DNA of 64,000 bases from JADFXI01 sp963784135. Its GTDB lineage: Bacteria; Nitrospirota; Thermodesulfovibrionia; Thermodesulfovibrionales; Dissulfurispiraceae. Of the stretch, positions 51,664 to 61,351 are shown piece after piece. The stretch lies in contig CAWAQG010000004.1 of the NCBI GenBank assembly GCA_963784135.1, positions 310,001 to 374,000 on the forward strand. Direction: 5' to 3'. The notes under the pieces are model-generated. The model was not told the origin of the DNA. It saw nothing but the letters and a program-made list of their open reading frames with translations, and made no database searches. The first letter of the stretch is position 1. Every line of letters begins with the position of its first letter. The translations under genes were made by a program, and so were the position numbers.

Positions 51664-53583
51664 TTAATTGACATTTGTTAACAGGTTAAAGGTCCAATCA
51701 CGAAAACCTGTCCTGTGCTCGGTGACAGTACCGTCTTTAATCGAGAGCCTTTTTACGAGTTCACCGTTTTTTCTGACATCAGCCTCCATATGGTCACCGC
51801 GAGGCATTACATCAATATCGACATCAGAATCATTGTATTTTTTCGCATAGTACGCCAGGGCAATCTTTTTGGCCTCTGAAGCGCTTTGTCCTTGCCCGGT
51901 CAAACAATGGCCTGAATCCGCGGGCATGACTTGCACTGTCTCCTGAGCACGAAAGCCCGCGCTGCTCAATCGGGAAGATGCGAAAGTACCTGTGGTCCCT
52001 GCAAATAGAAGAAGCATTATAAATAAGGCCATCCCCCTGCTGTCCTGGCTGAAGCCATTAAAGAACCCTGAAGAAACAACTGCTGTCCCAGCTGCTTCAT
52101 GGTCTATAATGGCAACTGTTTTGACTTTCCTGACAGATGAGAGGAATGCCGATAAAATAGCAACTGCCATGAGGACCATAATTACCATCATAAACCCCTG
52201 CATGAAAGCTCCGGCTTTGAGCGGCATTGGAATGCCGGTGTTGCTGAATACATGCTGCACATTTGGATACCCCTTGTCGGACAGGTACCGGTGCTCCAAT
52301 GTGGTGAATATGACCCCTGATATGTTCACTCCGAAGATAAGCCCGAGGGACCGCATCATGTTCAGGACGCCTCCGGCCACACCCAGTTTCTCCTTGGGGG
52401 CTGATCCCATAATTGCGCTGTTGTTAGGCGGAGTAAATAAGCCCATGCCGATCCCAAGGAGGATTAAAACGGCTACCAGCAGGGGCAGCTGCACAGATAC
52501 TCCCATAAACATGAGGGCCAAACATGCCAGGGCAGAAACAAGCATCCCGGAGGTGGTCATTATCCTCGGACCGTATTTATCCGAGATATGGCCTGACAAT
52601 GGGGCCGCTACCGCCATCGCAAGAAGGAGGGGCGTCAGCAGGGAGCCGGTAAGCGCAACACTGTAGCCCAACACATTTTCGAGATAAAAGGGCATCATGA
52701 ACATTATTGCAAACAGCACATAATAGGACAACATGCCTGTCACGTTTCCAAGAAGGAAAGTGGCATTCTTGAAGAGCTTGAGGTCTATCAGCGGGTACTC
52801 TACCCTCAGTTCCGTGATGATGAAAAGGGCCAGAAGCACTATGCCGGAGACGAAATACATCATAATTGTGTGCGAACCCCAGCCGAGCTTTACTCCCTCG
52901 TTAAAGGCCAGCACGATAAAAGCGAGCCCCGATGCGAAAAATACGGTCCCCAGATAATCAACCTTCTCCTTCTTCTCCATCTTCTGGTTGGGCGGAAGAA
53001 TGAACAGGGCGGCCAGCGTGCCCAGTATCCCGATAGGGATGTTCACATAAAAGATGGCCCTCCAGCCTACCGTGGCTATCAGAATGCCGCCGACAAACGG
53101 ACCTATCGACATCGATATCGCCTGGACCGCACCCTGAATGCCGATGGCCTTGCCCCTCTCCTTCGCCGGAAAAGCATGAGTTATAAGCGCGACTGAGTTT
53201 GCCTGCAAAAGCCCGGCCCCTACAGCCTGGATTACGCGGGATATTATCATGAAAGAAGCTGTCGCAGACATCCCGCAAAGCAGGGAACCCACGGAGAAAA
53301 CCACAAAACCAATATTATAAAGCTTCGACCTGCCATATATGTCCGCCAACCTTCCGAACAATGGAAGAAAAATGGTCAGCGTAAGCATATACGCCATCGC
53401 TATCCATTCGATGACTGCCATTGAAACTCCGAACGTGGTTTTCAGAGTCGGCATGGCTACGTTGACAATGCTTACGTCCAGCGCCGACATTGTGGCCCCA
53501 AGCAGGACAGTGGAAAGAATGAACCACTTCCAGCCGGGATGCGAGGAAGCTTTTGTTCTTAAAGTTTCTATGCTGTTGTTCAT
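51664..53583 (-). CDS. DHA2-family MFS transporter, copy B, with C-terminal extension
   Basis: A 639-residue protein. The first about 490 residues are the 14-helix DHA2 transporter, nearly identical to copy A. After a linker (about 490-515) comes another hydrophobic segment (about 517-540, GMALFIMLLLFAGTTGTFAS). A C-terminal periplasmic or soluble domain of about 100 residues follows (SEAKKIALAYYAKKYNDSDVD, then DVRKNGELVKRLSIKDGTVTE), which resembles PepSY-like ligand or peptide-binding modules. Such a fusion is unusual. Its promoter must lie in 53584-53948. Confidence 0.85.
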   Translation of the reverse strand: MNNSIETLRTKASSHPGWKWFILSTVLLGATMSALDVSIVNVAMPTLKTTFGVSMAVIEWIAMAYMLTLTIFLPLFGRLADIYGRSKLYNIGFVVFSVGSLLCGMSATASFMIISRVIQAVGAGLLQANSVALITHAFPAKERGKAIGIQGAVQAISMSIGPFVGGILIATVGWRAIFYVNIPIGILGTLAALFILPPNQKMEKKEKVDYLGTVFFASGLAFIVLAFNEGVKLGWGSHTIMMYFVSGIVLLALFIITELRVEYPLIDLKLFKNATFLLGNVTGMLSYYVLFAIMFMMPFYLENVLGYSVALTGSLLTPLLLAMAVAAPLSGHISDKYGPRIMTTSGMLVSALACLALMFMGVSVQLPLLVAVLILLGIGMGLFTPPNNSAIMGSAPKEKLGVAGGVLNMMRSLGLIFGVNISGVIFTTLEHRYLSDKGYPNVQHVFSNTGIPMPLKAGAFMQGFMMVIMVLMAVAILSAFLSSVRKVKTVAIIDHEAAGTAVVSSGFFNGFSQDSRGMALFIMLLLFAGTTGTFASSRLSSAGFRAQETVQVMPADSGHCLTGQGQSASEAKKIALAYYAKKYNDSDVDIDVMPRGDHMEADVRKNGELVKRLSIKDGTVTEHRTGFRDWTFNLLTNVN

Positions 53584-53948
53584 GTTTGCTTCACCTCATA
53601 ATACAAAAAAAGATTTCAACTGTTACTGTTTTCTCACTTCATCAATATTGCAGTTGCAAAAGGTGAAGTGGATCTCTGTTTTAGTTAAAGCAAGTATCAT
53701 GCCTATGTATTCGCTGTAATAAGTGCTTGATAAATAGCATTAAACATATTGGGAGGTAATATCTTCAATGGCCTGACAGCAAAAAAAATAATGCACTGCA
53801 ATATTTTGTTTGCTGTCAGGCTTACAGATTTTCAGCAGAAAGATACGCTAATATTTGGTGGGTATATTGATAACTTAAACCGGTTATTTATCCATCAAGC
53901 AGAAGGACAGATGGTGTATATCTGCCCTTCTGCCCGATTTGCAGTTAT
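53584..53948. other. Intergenic with two hairpins
   Basis: GCCTGACAGCAAA (53771-53783) and TTTGCTGTCAGGC (53809-53821) form a 13-bp inverted repeat with a 25-base spacer. Nearer the htrA stop, GCAGAAGGACAGAT (53899-53912) and ATCTGCCCTTCTGC (53920-53933) pair with one mismatch; this could terminate the minus-strand protease gene, although no clear T-run follows. No convincing gene is present. Confidence 0.55.
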
Positions 53949-55418
53949 TTACTGCGCCGGCAGCGTAAGATAAAGAACGGAGCCTCCCCGGTATATCAGC
54001 AGCAGGACGTTCTGATCGGGTCTGATATTATCAGCTATTTTCTCGTAATCTTGTACGGTGTTGATTTTGTTCTTATTGATTTCCATTATTACATCGTTTC
54101 GCGTAAGGACACTTTCCGCAGGAGTTCCCTCTTCCATGTCAGTAACTATGACACCTGTCACGCGCGCCGGGATTGCCAGGCCCCTCCTGATTTCAGGAGT
54201 TATGTTCTGCACATGAATGCCCTTCAAAAGATTGTTGAATGGGCCCTGTACTGTTTGTCCTGTCTGGGACAGTTCGGCGATACTGACTTTGACCTGTTCA
54301 GTCTTACCGTCACGGACAATATGGAGCAGGACCTCTTTGCCTACAGGAGTGCTTGCAGTCATATTTTTCAACTGCGCCGGATCATTCACTGCTTTACCGT
54401 CATATGTAATAATCACATCCCCCCGCCTCAGTCCCGACTTTTCCGCCGGGCTGCCTTCCACGACATCTCCGACCAGTGCGCCGCCTTGTTCCTTTATCCC
54501 GAACTGTTTTGCAATTTCAGGCGTCAACGGCTGTACTGAAACGCCCAACCATCCTCTCACCACTTTGCCGTTTTTTATAAGGGACTCCATAACGTTTTTT
54601 ACCATATTGCTCGGTATGGCAAAGCCGATCCCCTGATAGCCGCCCGAGGTACTGAATATGGCGGTATTGATGCCTATGAGCTCACCCCGAATGTTTACCA
54701 GTGCCCCCCCCGAGTTCCCGGGATTGATAGGCGCATCAGTCTGTATAAAATTCTCGTAATCCGCAATGCCCATGTTGTCCCTGCCGGTGGCGCTTACAAT
54801 TCCTGAGGTCACTGTCTGGTTAAGGCCAAAGGGGTTTCCTACGGCGAACACCCGTTCTCCCACCTTAAGCCTGTCAGAGTCCCCTATCTTTAGCACCGGC
54901 AGATGATCGGAATTGATCTTGATCACCGCAATATCAGTCTTCTGGTCCGTACCGATCACTTTGCCTTTGAACTCCCTGCCGTCAGAGAGCCTGATCTTGA
55001 TCTCATCGGCGTCTTTCACCACATGGTTGTTTGTGAGTATGAAACCTGCTTTATCAATGATGACCCCCGAGCCGAGGCTCGCCTGCTTGTGCTCCCTGGG
55101 ACCTTCTGCATTTCCGAAGGCGTTGCCAAAAAATTGCCTGAAGAATGGATCGTTGAAAAATGGGTTCGTTATCCCGGGTGTCTTTATTGTTCTGGTGGTC
55201 GATACATTTACGACCGCCGGCTTGACAGCAGCCGCGACCTCTGCCATGGCCTCGTTAGTCTTTGAGAGGATATCGACCGCCTCTTTGGATATTTTTGGCT
55301 CTTCCGAATATGCTTTTGCATTAATTCCCAGACTCGACGAAATGCTGAGTCCGAGGACCAGCCCGACGATTGTGAACAACGCAATCGCATATGTTTTCTT
55401 GTTGATTAGTCTGCTCAT
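53949..55418 (-). CDS. degP: Do-like periplasmic serine protease (HtrA/DegP family)
   Basis: A 489-residue envelope quality-control protease. An N-terminal hydrophobic segment (about 10-30) is a signal or anchor. The catalytic triad is His132 (TNNHVV), Asp162 (DIAVIK) and Ser236 (GNSGG). Two PDZ domains follow (about 285-375 and 395-489). It degrades or refolds misfolded periplasmic proteins as an oligomer. It lies upstream of the DHA2 copies, perhaps as part of an envelope stress cluster (inference). Confidence 0.92.
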   Translation of the reverse strand: MSRLINKKTYAIALFTIVGLVLGLSISSSLGINAKAYSEEPKISKEAVDILSKTNEAMAEVAAAVKPAVVNVSTTRTIKTPGITNPFFNDPFFRQFFGNAFGNAEGPREHKQASLGSGVIIDKAGFILTNNHVVKDADEIKIRLSDGREFKGKVIGTDQKTDIAVIKINSDHLPVLKIGDSDRLKVGERVFAVGNPFGLNQTVTSGIVSATGRDNMGIADYENFIQTDAPINPGNSGGALVNIRGELIGINTAIFSTSGGYQGIGFAIPSNMVKNVMESLIKNGKVVRGWLGVSVQPLTPEIAKQFGIKEQGGALVGDVVEGSPAEKSGLRRGDVIITYDGKAVNDPAQLKNMTASTPVGKEVLLHIVRDGKTEQVKVSIAELSQTGQTVQGPFNNLLKGIHVQNITPEIRRGLAIPARVTGVIVTDMEEGTPAESVLTRNDVIMEINKNKINTVQDYEKIADNIRPDQNVLLLIYRGGSVLYLTLPAQ

Positions 55419-55438
55419 TTAGTGACCTCCTGTCTTGG

Positions 55439-55550
55439 ACCTCCCCGCAGCAAGCTACGAGGTATCTAAAAGCTGGATATTAACTTGTTGTCATTCCCGC
55501 TTGTCGGGAATCTGTCCGAAAAAAAATTCCGGTCAAGCCGGAATGACAGA
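55439..55550 (-). repeat. Dispersed palindromic repeat, TCATTCCGGCTTG family, copy 3
   Basis: In reverse complement it reads like 19170-19287: the palindrome TGTCATTCCGGCTTG and CGACAAGCGGGAATGAC, then AGCTTTTAGATACC and CGGGGAGGT. The conservation of the tail shows that the repeat is asymmetric and longer than the palindrome. Confidence 0.75.
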
Positions 55551-55564
55551 AATCCGGCAGCCCC

Positions 55565-56149
55565 CTATACACGTAAAAGATTTATTGAGCGGTTGTGTTC
55601 CTTTCTCCAGTTTTCCAACCATAACCTTACCTCAAGCAATGAGGCAAGGCTTTTTTCATTTGAGACGTCCTTCATCAATTTTTCCGTGAACAATATGCCG
55701 ACCCCATTTTCCTCGTACCTTTTCAACTCCACAAAAGGGCTTTTGACCTCGAGCTTCCCGATCCATTCGCAAATGGCTTTCGGTATTGCGTCGTTGTCAT
55801 TGAACGCAAAAAGATAGCTTGGGATGCCTCTTTGCAGAAAAAGACTGAATAACTCATCTATTATATTCTGAGCGCTTATACGGTGGGAAGCCACACAGCG
55901 CAAATATTCCTGAGTATGTTCATCGATGACAGTAAATATCCAGATAAGCTGCCCATCCTTTGGCAGCATCGTGATTAAATGGTAACTCCATACATAGTTT
56001 CTTAATTTCGGATAGCGCCTTTGATGGTCAGAGACATTGCCGTCACGTATAATTTTATGTTTGTTATAGCTGCCGCGCTTTTTTTGTGATTTCAGTTCCA
56101 ATACCTTTTCAGGTTCCATATATTCAGTGTTTGCTCCATTTTTTCTCAT
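55565..56149 (-). CDS. Integrase-core (rve) protein without catalytic residues
   Basis: A 194-residue protein with the rve fold of IS3-type transposases but lacking its N-terminal HTH. Where IS3 proteins read VWSYDFV it has VWSYHLI (first catalytic Asp replaced by His). The second position is blurred (FNDNDAIP), and the final Glu of the ENGxxES motif is lost (EENGVGILF). The frame is full and preceded by a strong GGAGGAG ribosome binding site, so it is probably expressed. It lies 32 bases behind rpoD. Confidence 0.7.
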   Translation of the reverse strand: MRKNGANTEYMEPEKVLELKSQKKRGSYNKHKIIRDGNVSDHQRRYPKLRNYVWSYHLITMLPKDGQLIWIFTVIDEHTQEYLRCVASHRISAQNIIDELFSLFLQRGIPSYLFAFNDNDAIPKAICEWIGKLEVKSPFVELKRYEENGVGILFTEKLMKDVSNEKSLASLLEVRLWLENWRKEHNRSINLLRV

Positions 56150-56181
56150 GATATCTCCTCCGGTAGTATTTGAACAAATAG

Positions 56182-57603
56182 TCAGCCGGTAAGCATTCTA
56201 AGTGCTTTTAATCTGAGCGGATGTTTCAATTTTCTCAGGGCCTTTGCCTCTATCTGACGCACGCGCTCTCTTGTTATTGAAAGATACCTGCCTACCTCCT
56301 CAAGCGTATGGTCCCTGTCAATGCCGATGCCGAACCGCAGCCTGATCACGGTGCCCTCTTTGGGAGTAAGCGTCCTCAGTACTCGCTGTATATGCTCTGA
56401 GGCCTCTGTCCGCCCGGCGTCGGAGTAGGGCGACGAGATTGTCGTGTCACCTATCAAATCTTCAAGTTCCGTATCATCATCACCGATGGTCGTCTGCAGA
56501 GCAATAGGGTCTTGTATGGCCCTGAATACTTCTTCAACCTTTCTCACAGGGACAATAAGTTTCTCCGCAATTTCCTCATTTGTCGGCTCGCGTCCGAGCT
56601 GCTGCGTAAGCTCTCTTGAGGCCTTGGTGACGCGGTTATAGAATTCCATCATATGTACCGGCACACGGATTGTCTTTACCTGGTCTATAAGCGCCCTTGT
56701 TATCGCCTGGCGTATCCACCATGTCGCATATGTGCTGAATTTAAAGCCTTTTTCATATTTGAATTTATCAACAGCCTTCATAAGGCCGATGTTCCCTTCC
56801 TGAATAAGATCCAGTAACGGCAAGCCCCTGCCCACGTAGTTTTTAGCAATATTGACAACCAGTCTCAAGTTTCTTGTTATAATCTCGTTTTTTGCCTCAG
56901 TGACAAGATGTCTCGCCTTCGATATTTTAAGCCAGAGATCTTTCAGAGCTTCAACCTTTATGCCTACCTCTGATTCTATTTTGTTGTAATCTGCCTGGAC
57001 CTCTTTAAGCAGCGCATCATACCGTTTTGTGTTTTGGTTTTCTTTTTTTTTCGCGTTAATAAAGGAACTGAAATCTTTCAGCGTACCGTATCTCTTTACC
57101 TTTGCATCCGCTCTCCCCGCTGAAGCTATAAATTCTTCAAGTCTCGAAAGTGTTTTTATAAGTGCCTCATCCGCCCTTTCTTCCTCAGTGCTGACGCCTT
57201 CCTCATCCTCTGTATCAAGGGTATTTTTTATTTTGCTGAAAACAGGGAGTGCTGTTACGGTCTTGTTTATGATGCCTTTGCCTTGTTCAAGCTTCTTTGC
57301 AAGGTCGATCTCCTCGTCTTTTGTGAGGATGGAAATATGCCCCATTGAATTAAAATAGGCCTGAACAAGGTCTTCAGCTTTCTCATATGCAGCCGCTTCC
57401 TCTTCGACTTCCTCCTCGCCGATAATGCCCTCTTCATAATCAACGACCTTGACTCCCATGTCGCTCAGGACATCCATGAGGTCTTCGAGTTCGTCCGGAG
57501 AGAAAAACTCTGACGGGAGCGCTTCATTTATTTCATCATATGTAAGAACGCCGCGGTGTTTGCCAAGGTTTATTATCTCTTCAAATATATCTCTTTCTTT
57601 CAT
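56182..57603 (-). CDS. rpoD: Primary RNA polymerase sigma factor (sigma-70)
   Basis: A 473-residue primary sigma factor. Region 1.1 starts MKERDIFEEI with HRGVLTYDEINEALP. Region 2 has NLRLVVNIAKNYVGRGLP and GFKFSTYATWWIRQAI; region 3 has TKASRELTQQLGREPT; region 4 ends with GRYLSITRERVRQIEAKALRKL. The ATG at 57603 is chosen by alignment of region 1.1; the ribosome binding site is poor. Confidence 0.92.
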   Translation of the reverse strand: MKERDIFEEIINLGKHRGVLTYDEINEALPSEFFSPDELEDLMDVLSDMGVKVVDYEEGIIGEEEVEEEAAAYEKAEDLVQAYFNSMGHISILTKDEEIDLAKKLEQGKGIINKTVTALPVFSKIKNTLDTEDEEGVSTEEERADEALIKTLSRLEEFIASAGRADAKVKRYGTLKDFSSFINAKKKENQNTKRYDALLKEVQADYNKIESEVGIKVEALKDLWLKISKARHLVTEAKNEIITRNLRLVVNIAKNYVGRGLPLLDLIQEGNIGLMKAVDKFKYEKGFKFSTYATWWIRQAITRALIDQVKTIRVPVHMMEFYNRVTKASRELTQQLGREPTNEEIAEKLIVPVRKVEEVFRAIQDPIALQTTIGDDDTELEDLIGDTTISSPYSDAGRTEASEHIQRVLRTLTPKEGTVIRLRFGIGIDRDHTLEEVGRYLSITRERVRQIEAKALRKLKHPLRLKALRMLTG

Positions 57604-57748
57604 TTTAGAGTGAATGTATCGGCTTCCCTCCCCGCTTCTTAATTTCAGTCTTGAATCATTATAGGAAATCAAAGATTACAGTAAGATGAATGCAGGTCTA
57701 CACATCAGGTACAGGGCAAGTTTTTCTTTATGATGGCTGCCTTAGACT

Positions 57749-59170
57749 TCACAGGAGTTCATCCCGGTCTTCTTTTAGATATACGGAAACAGTGGTCCCC
57801 TCGTCCACCTTGCTTTTTATCTCTATCCTGCCGTTATGCAACTTCACTATTTCATTGCATATGCTCAGGCCCAGGCCGGAGCCTCCGCTCTCCCGCGAAC
57901 GGGATTTGTCCACGCGATAAAAGCGGTCAAATACTTTAGCCAGCTCATTCTCGGGTATGCCGATCCCTGTATCTCTTATGTCGGTCACGACTAACTCCGC
58001 TTCTCTTAAAAGAGCAACGCATATTTTTCCATTAGGCACATTATATTTTATGGCATTGCTTATAAGGTTATTAAAAAGCTCGGATAATAATGGGCGGTCC
58101 CCAAGGACCGCAAGCGGTTCGGCAGGTGATATATCTATGCTGACTCCTCTATGTTCCGCAAGCGGACTTAGCAGCTTTACCGACTCTCTTATAATTTCGC
58201 TTAGATTGACTCTTTCAAATCTAAGGTCGACATTATCTGCGCTTAATTTGGCTATGGCAAGCAGTTTCCGGACTATTTCCGACATCATTATGGCCGCTTC
58301 CTTGATAATGGCGAGGCTGTTGCGGTATTCACCGGCGGTCCTGTCCTTCCTGAGTATTATCTCGCTCTGGCTCAAGATTACCGACAGCGGCGTCCTGAGT
58401 TCATGAGAGGCGTCAGCCGCAAATTGCTTCTGGCGGATGAAGGCCATTTCCAGCCTGTTAAAAGTGCGGTTAAAGGAAGACGCAAGGATCCTTAATTCCT
58501 GCGGAACGTCCCCGACGGATATTCGTTCCGAGAGGTTTGATTCTGAAATCTTATCTATTGTCTCAGAAATGTTTTTTATAGGGGTAAGCGCCCTGTGCGC
58601 GATTAAAAGACCTCCCGAGGCTGAAACTATAACTATGGAAAGGATGGAGAGAAAAAGGGCGATCCTGTAACGTTTTATGAGATTCACCTGATATCGTATA
58701 TCCTCGGCGCACTGGATAACCAGGTCCTGCTTTTTATTCCTGGACATATTCAGCTCGTCGTTTTCAATGGGAACATGAAAATTTATAAGCCTTGCAGGAC
58801 GTCTTCCCAGGGTGACAAATTCAAAACTTGTCTGCCCCTTACCCGCGGAAAAAGGGAGGTCCGTACTCCCCAGGGACGCCGACTTTTCTATAGTTGTCCC
58901 GTCAAGCCGGCGTATTTGGAAAAAGCTTCCGGCATTCGGAGAATTGTACTCCCAGGTAATTTCGTCTGAAAACTTGAATTGCGTTTTGTCCCCGACATCC
59001 ATGCTGACCAGCGTGGCCAGCGCCGTTGCCTTGGACAACAGGTTTGAATCAATTGAATCATAGACAATTTTGCTGAGGCTGAAATGCAGCAAGGCCCCCA
59101 GTACGGACAAGGTCAGGAGCAGGACAGCCATATAGAATATGATAATTTTTGCCTTGATAGAAGAAAACAT
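57749..59170 (-). CDS. Membrane histidine kinase, two-component partner of 59172-59840
   Basis: A 473-residue kinase: membrane helices at about 9-30 and 168-190, a periplasmic domain between them, HAMP (about 190-243), HisKA with phospho-acceptor His256 (AADASHELRTPLS) and HATPase with NAIKYN, DTGIGIPE and GSGLGLSI. The heavy-metal CusS-type layout is the closest match but the signal is unknown. It starts one base behind the regulator stop. Confidence 0.9.
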   Translation of the reverse strand: MFSSIKAKIIIFYMAVLLLTLSVLGALLHFSLSKIVYDSIDSNLLSKATALATLVSMDVGDKTQFKFSDEITWEYNSPNAGSFFQIRRLDGTTIEKSASLGSTDLPFSAGKGQTSFEFVTLGRRPARLINFHVPIENDELNMSRNKKQDLVIQCAEDIRYQVNLIKRYRIALFLSILSIVIVSASGGLLIAHRALTPIKNISETIDKISESNLSERISVGDVPQELRILASSFNRTFNRLEMAFIRQKQFAADASHELRTPLSVILSQSEIILRKDRTAGEYRNSLAIIKEAAIMMSEIVRKLLAIAKLSADNVDLRFERVNLSEIIRESVKLLSPLAEHRGVSIDISPAEPLAVLGDRPLLSELFNNLISNAIKYNVPNGKICVALLREAELVVTDIRDTGIGIPENELAKVFDRFYRVDKSRSRESGGSGLGLSICNEIVKLHNGRIEIKSKVDEGTTVSVYLKEDRDELL

Positions 59171-59171
59171 A

Positions 59172-59840
59172 TTATTCCTTCAGCATATACCCTGCTCCCC
59201 GCACAGTGTGGATGAGCCCCTTGTTGGACCCTCTATCTATTTTCGTCCTTAGGCGGTTGATGAATACATCAATGACATTGCTGTCGAGGTTAAAGTCCTG
59301 GTCATAAAGATGCTCTGTCAGGGATGTCCTGTTCAGCACCTTGTTCTTATTAAGGGCCATGTATTCAAGCAGGGCATATTCTTTAGCAGTAAGCGAGATT
59401 TCCTTTCCGCCCCTCTTCACCTCATGAGAGGCCATGTTAATGACGAGGTCCCCGATCTCTATAATGGATGTCCTGACCTCGGAACTTCTTCTTAATAAGG
59501 CCCGTATGCGCGCGAGAAGCTCATCAAACAGGAATGGCTTTGTCAGATAGTCATCCGCCCCGGTGTCCAGCCCCGAGACCTTGTCGAATAAAGCGTCCCT
59601 TGCCGTCAGCATTAGAACAGGAGACTTGATACCTCTCTTGCGGATTTTTTTGAGAATCGTCATCCCGTCAATAATCGGCAGCATTATATCCAGGATTATA
59701 AGGTCGGCCGGCTCATTTTCCGCCATAAAAAGGCCGTCTTCGCCGTTGTATGCAATGTCCACTGCATATCCCTCTTCATAGAGTCCCTGTTTGATGACGT
59801 CAGCAAGCGGCTTTTCGTCTTCCACAATCAGTATGCGCAT
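59172..59840 (-). CDS. OmpR-family response regulator
   Basis: A 222-residue regulator with receiver (Asp51 in ILDIMLP, Lys of DYLTKPF) and a winged-helix DNA-binding domain (YALLEYMALNKNKVL, NVIDVFINRLRTKID, TVRGAGYML). It is CusR/QseB-like. It is encoded with the kinase gene that follows. Confidence 0.92.
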   Translation of the reverse strand: MRILIVEDEKPLADVIKQGLYEEGYAVDIAYNGEDGLFMAENEPADLIILDIMLPIIDGMTILKKIRKRGIKSPVLMLTARDALFDKVSGLDTGADDYLTKPFLFDELLARIRALLRRSSEVRTSIIEIGDLVINMASHEVKRGGKEISLTAKEYALLEYMALNKNKVLNRTSLTEHLYDQDFNLDSNVIDVFINRLRTKIDRGSNKGLIHTVRGAGYMLKE

Positions 59841-60041
59841 AAAATATTATCTGCTTTTATCATATTAGTTTTCAAGGAGTGTTCTTAAGGTTTTCCTGGT
59901 AACGCAATGCCGTCGGGGCCCCCTTGCCCTCCGAGGTCATTAATATGGATTTCAGACTGCCCTTCATTATATGGAATCACTTATTACAGGAAGATGAATG
60001 CCGGAGCAGGATACCGGCGGATGGAGCGTTTTTTTTCTGCA

Positions 60042-61271
60042 TTACTGCCACGCGGCAATCTTATTCCGCTTAATGATCACGACAAAAAAGACTATGCCGG
60101 TCATGAACCCGCCGAGGGCGAATGTAAACGGTGTTTTGAACCAGTGGGCAAAAGACCCGGCAAACATACTGCCGAAGGGCGTGAGCCCGCCGAAGGTGAA
60201 GGTGTAAATACTCATCACGCGTCCGCGCAGCCGGTCTTCGGTGTTCAATTGCACCGTGGAGTTGGCCATGCCGAAGAAGGTGACCAGGCACCATCCGGCA
60301 AGCGCCAGCAATAGAGTGGTCCAGGCGTATGAATTCTGGGCGCCGATAAGGACGAGGACCAATGAAAGGGCCATGCCTCCCCCAAGGAGAAAGGACGGTT
60401 TCGGGCCCTGCCTGCTCAGGGCTGCCAGCGATACCGCGCCGATGAGCGCTCCCGTGCCGAAGGCCGACATAAGAAATCCGAAGGCCGCAGCGTCACGGTG
60501 GAGTTCCTCGTGAGCGAACACAGGGACCAGGACGTTGAAGTTCGTTCCGAAAATGCTGACCACCGCTACCAGCAGGATAGTGACCAGGACGACAGGGGTC
60601 TTTCTGATGAAACTCATCGCCTCGCGGATATCGGCAATGATGTGATAAGTCCGCTGTCCCGTTGTCCGGGGCTCATCGAACGTCACGAGCCAGAGGCCCC
60701 AGATGACTGCCAGATAGCTCAGGCCGTTTACGAAGAAACAGGCGCCTGTCCCAAGGGCGCTGATTAAAAGCCCGGCAATGGCCGGCCCTACGGCCCGGGC
60801 AGCGTTGAAGATGGAGGAATTGAGCGCAATGGCGTTCATCAGATCCTCCTTGCCGACCATTTCTATGATAAAAGACTGGCGCGCAGGCATGTCGACGGTG
60901 TTAGCCACGCCGAGGATGGTGGCAAGTACAAGCACATGCCAGTACTGGACCACACCCGTCCACTGGAGGGCTGCCAGTGTAAAAGCGAGTATCATCATTA
61001 CGGTCTGGGTCGCGATGATAATCATCCGTTTCGGGAAATAGTCGATTAACACGCCGGCAGGAAAGGACAAAAACAGCATGGGCAAAAACTGCAGGGCCGA
61101 GACAACGCCGAGTTTCAAGGGTGAGTGGGTCAGCTCCAGCACGAGCCATGCCTGGCCTACGTTCTGCATCCACGTGCCGATGAGCGAGATGAGCTGGCCG
61201 GACCAGAAAAGCCGGAAGTTCCGGTGGCGGAGGGAGCGTAAGAGCGTTTTTATAACAGATGGATATTGCAT
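60042..61271 (-). CDS. MFS exporter, MFS_3/EntS-like
   Basis: A 409-residue, 12-helix exporter. Typical phrases are FRLFWSGQLISLIGTWMQNVGQAWLVLELT and TVDMPARQSFIIEMVGKEDLMNAIALNSSIFNAARAVGPA, which mark the DUF894/MFS_3 group of siderophore or drug exporters. The substrate is unknown. It lies 200 bases upstream of the regulator-kinase pair, which may control it (inference). Confidence 0.88.
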   Translation of the reverse strand: MQYPSVIKTLLRSLRHRNFRLFWSGQLISLIGTWMQNVGQAWLVLELTHSPLKLGVVSALQFLPMLFLSFPAGVLIDYFPKRMIIIATQTVMMILAFTLAALQWTGVVQYWHVLVLATILGVANTVDMPARQSFIIEMVGKEDLMNAIALNSSIFNAARAVGPAIAGLLISALGTGACFFVNGLSYLAVIWGLWLVTFDEPRTTGQRTYHIIADIREAMSFIRKTPVVLVTILLVAVVSIFGTNFNVLVPVFAHEELHRDAAAFGFLMSAFGTGALIGAVSLAALSRQGPKPSFLLGGGMALSLVLVLIGAQNSYAWTTLLLALAGWCLVTFFGMANSTVQLNTEDRLRGRVMSIYTFTFGGLTPFGSMFAGSFAHWFKTPFTFALGGFMTGIVFFVVIIKRNKIAAWQ

Positions 61272-61351
61272 AATGGAGTCAATTGGCTTATAAAGAGTAT
61301 ATCACGGAGGAAGCTGCAATTCAGAATACATTAGCAGAATCGGATATTGAT

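Noticed and set aside
53749..53973. A 74-codon plus-strand frame in the gap before htrA
   Set aside because: It spans both hairpins and enters the htrA gene; no ribosome binding site.
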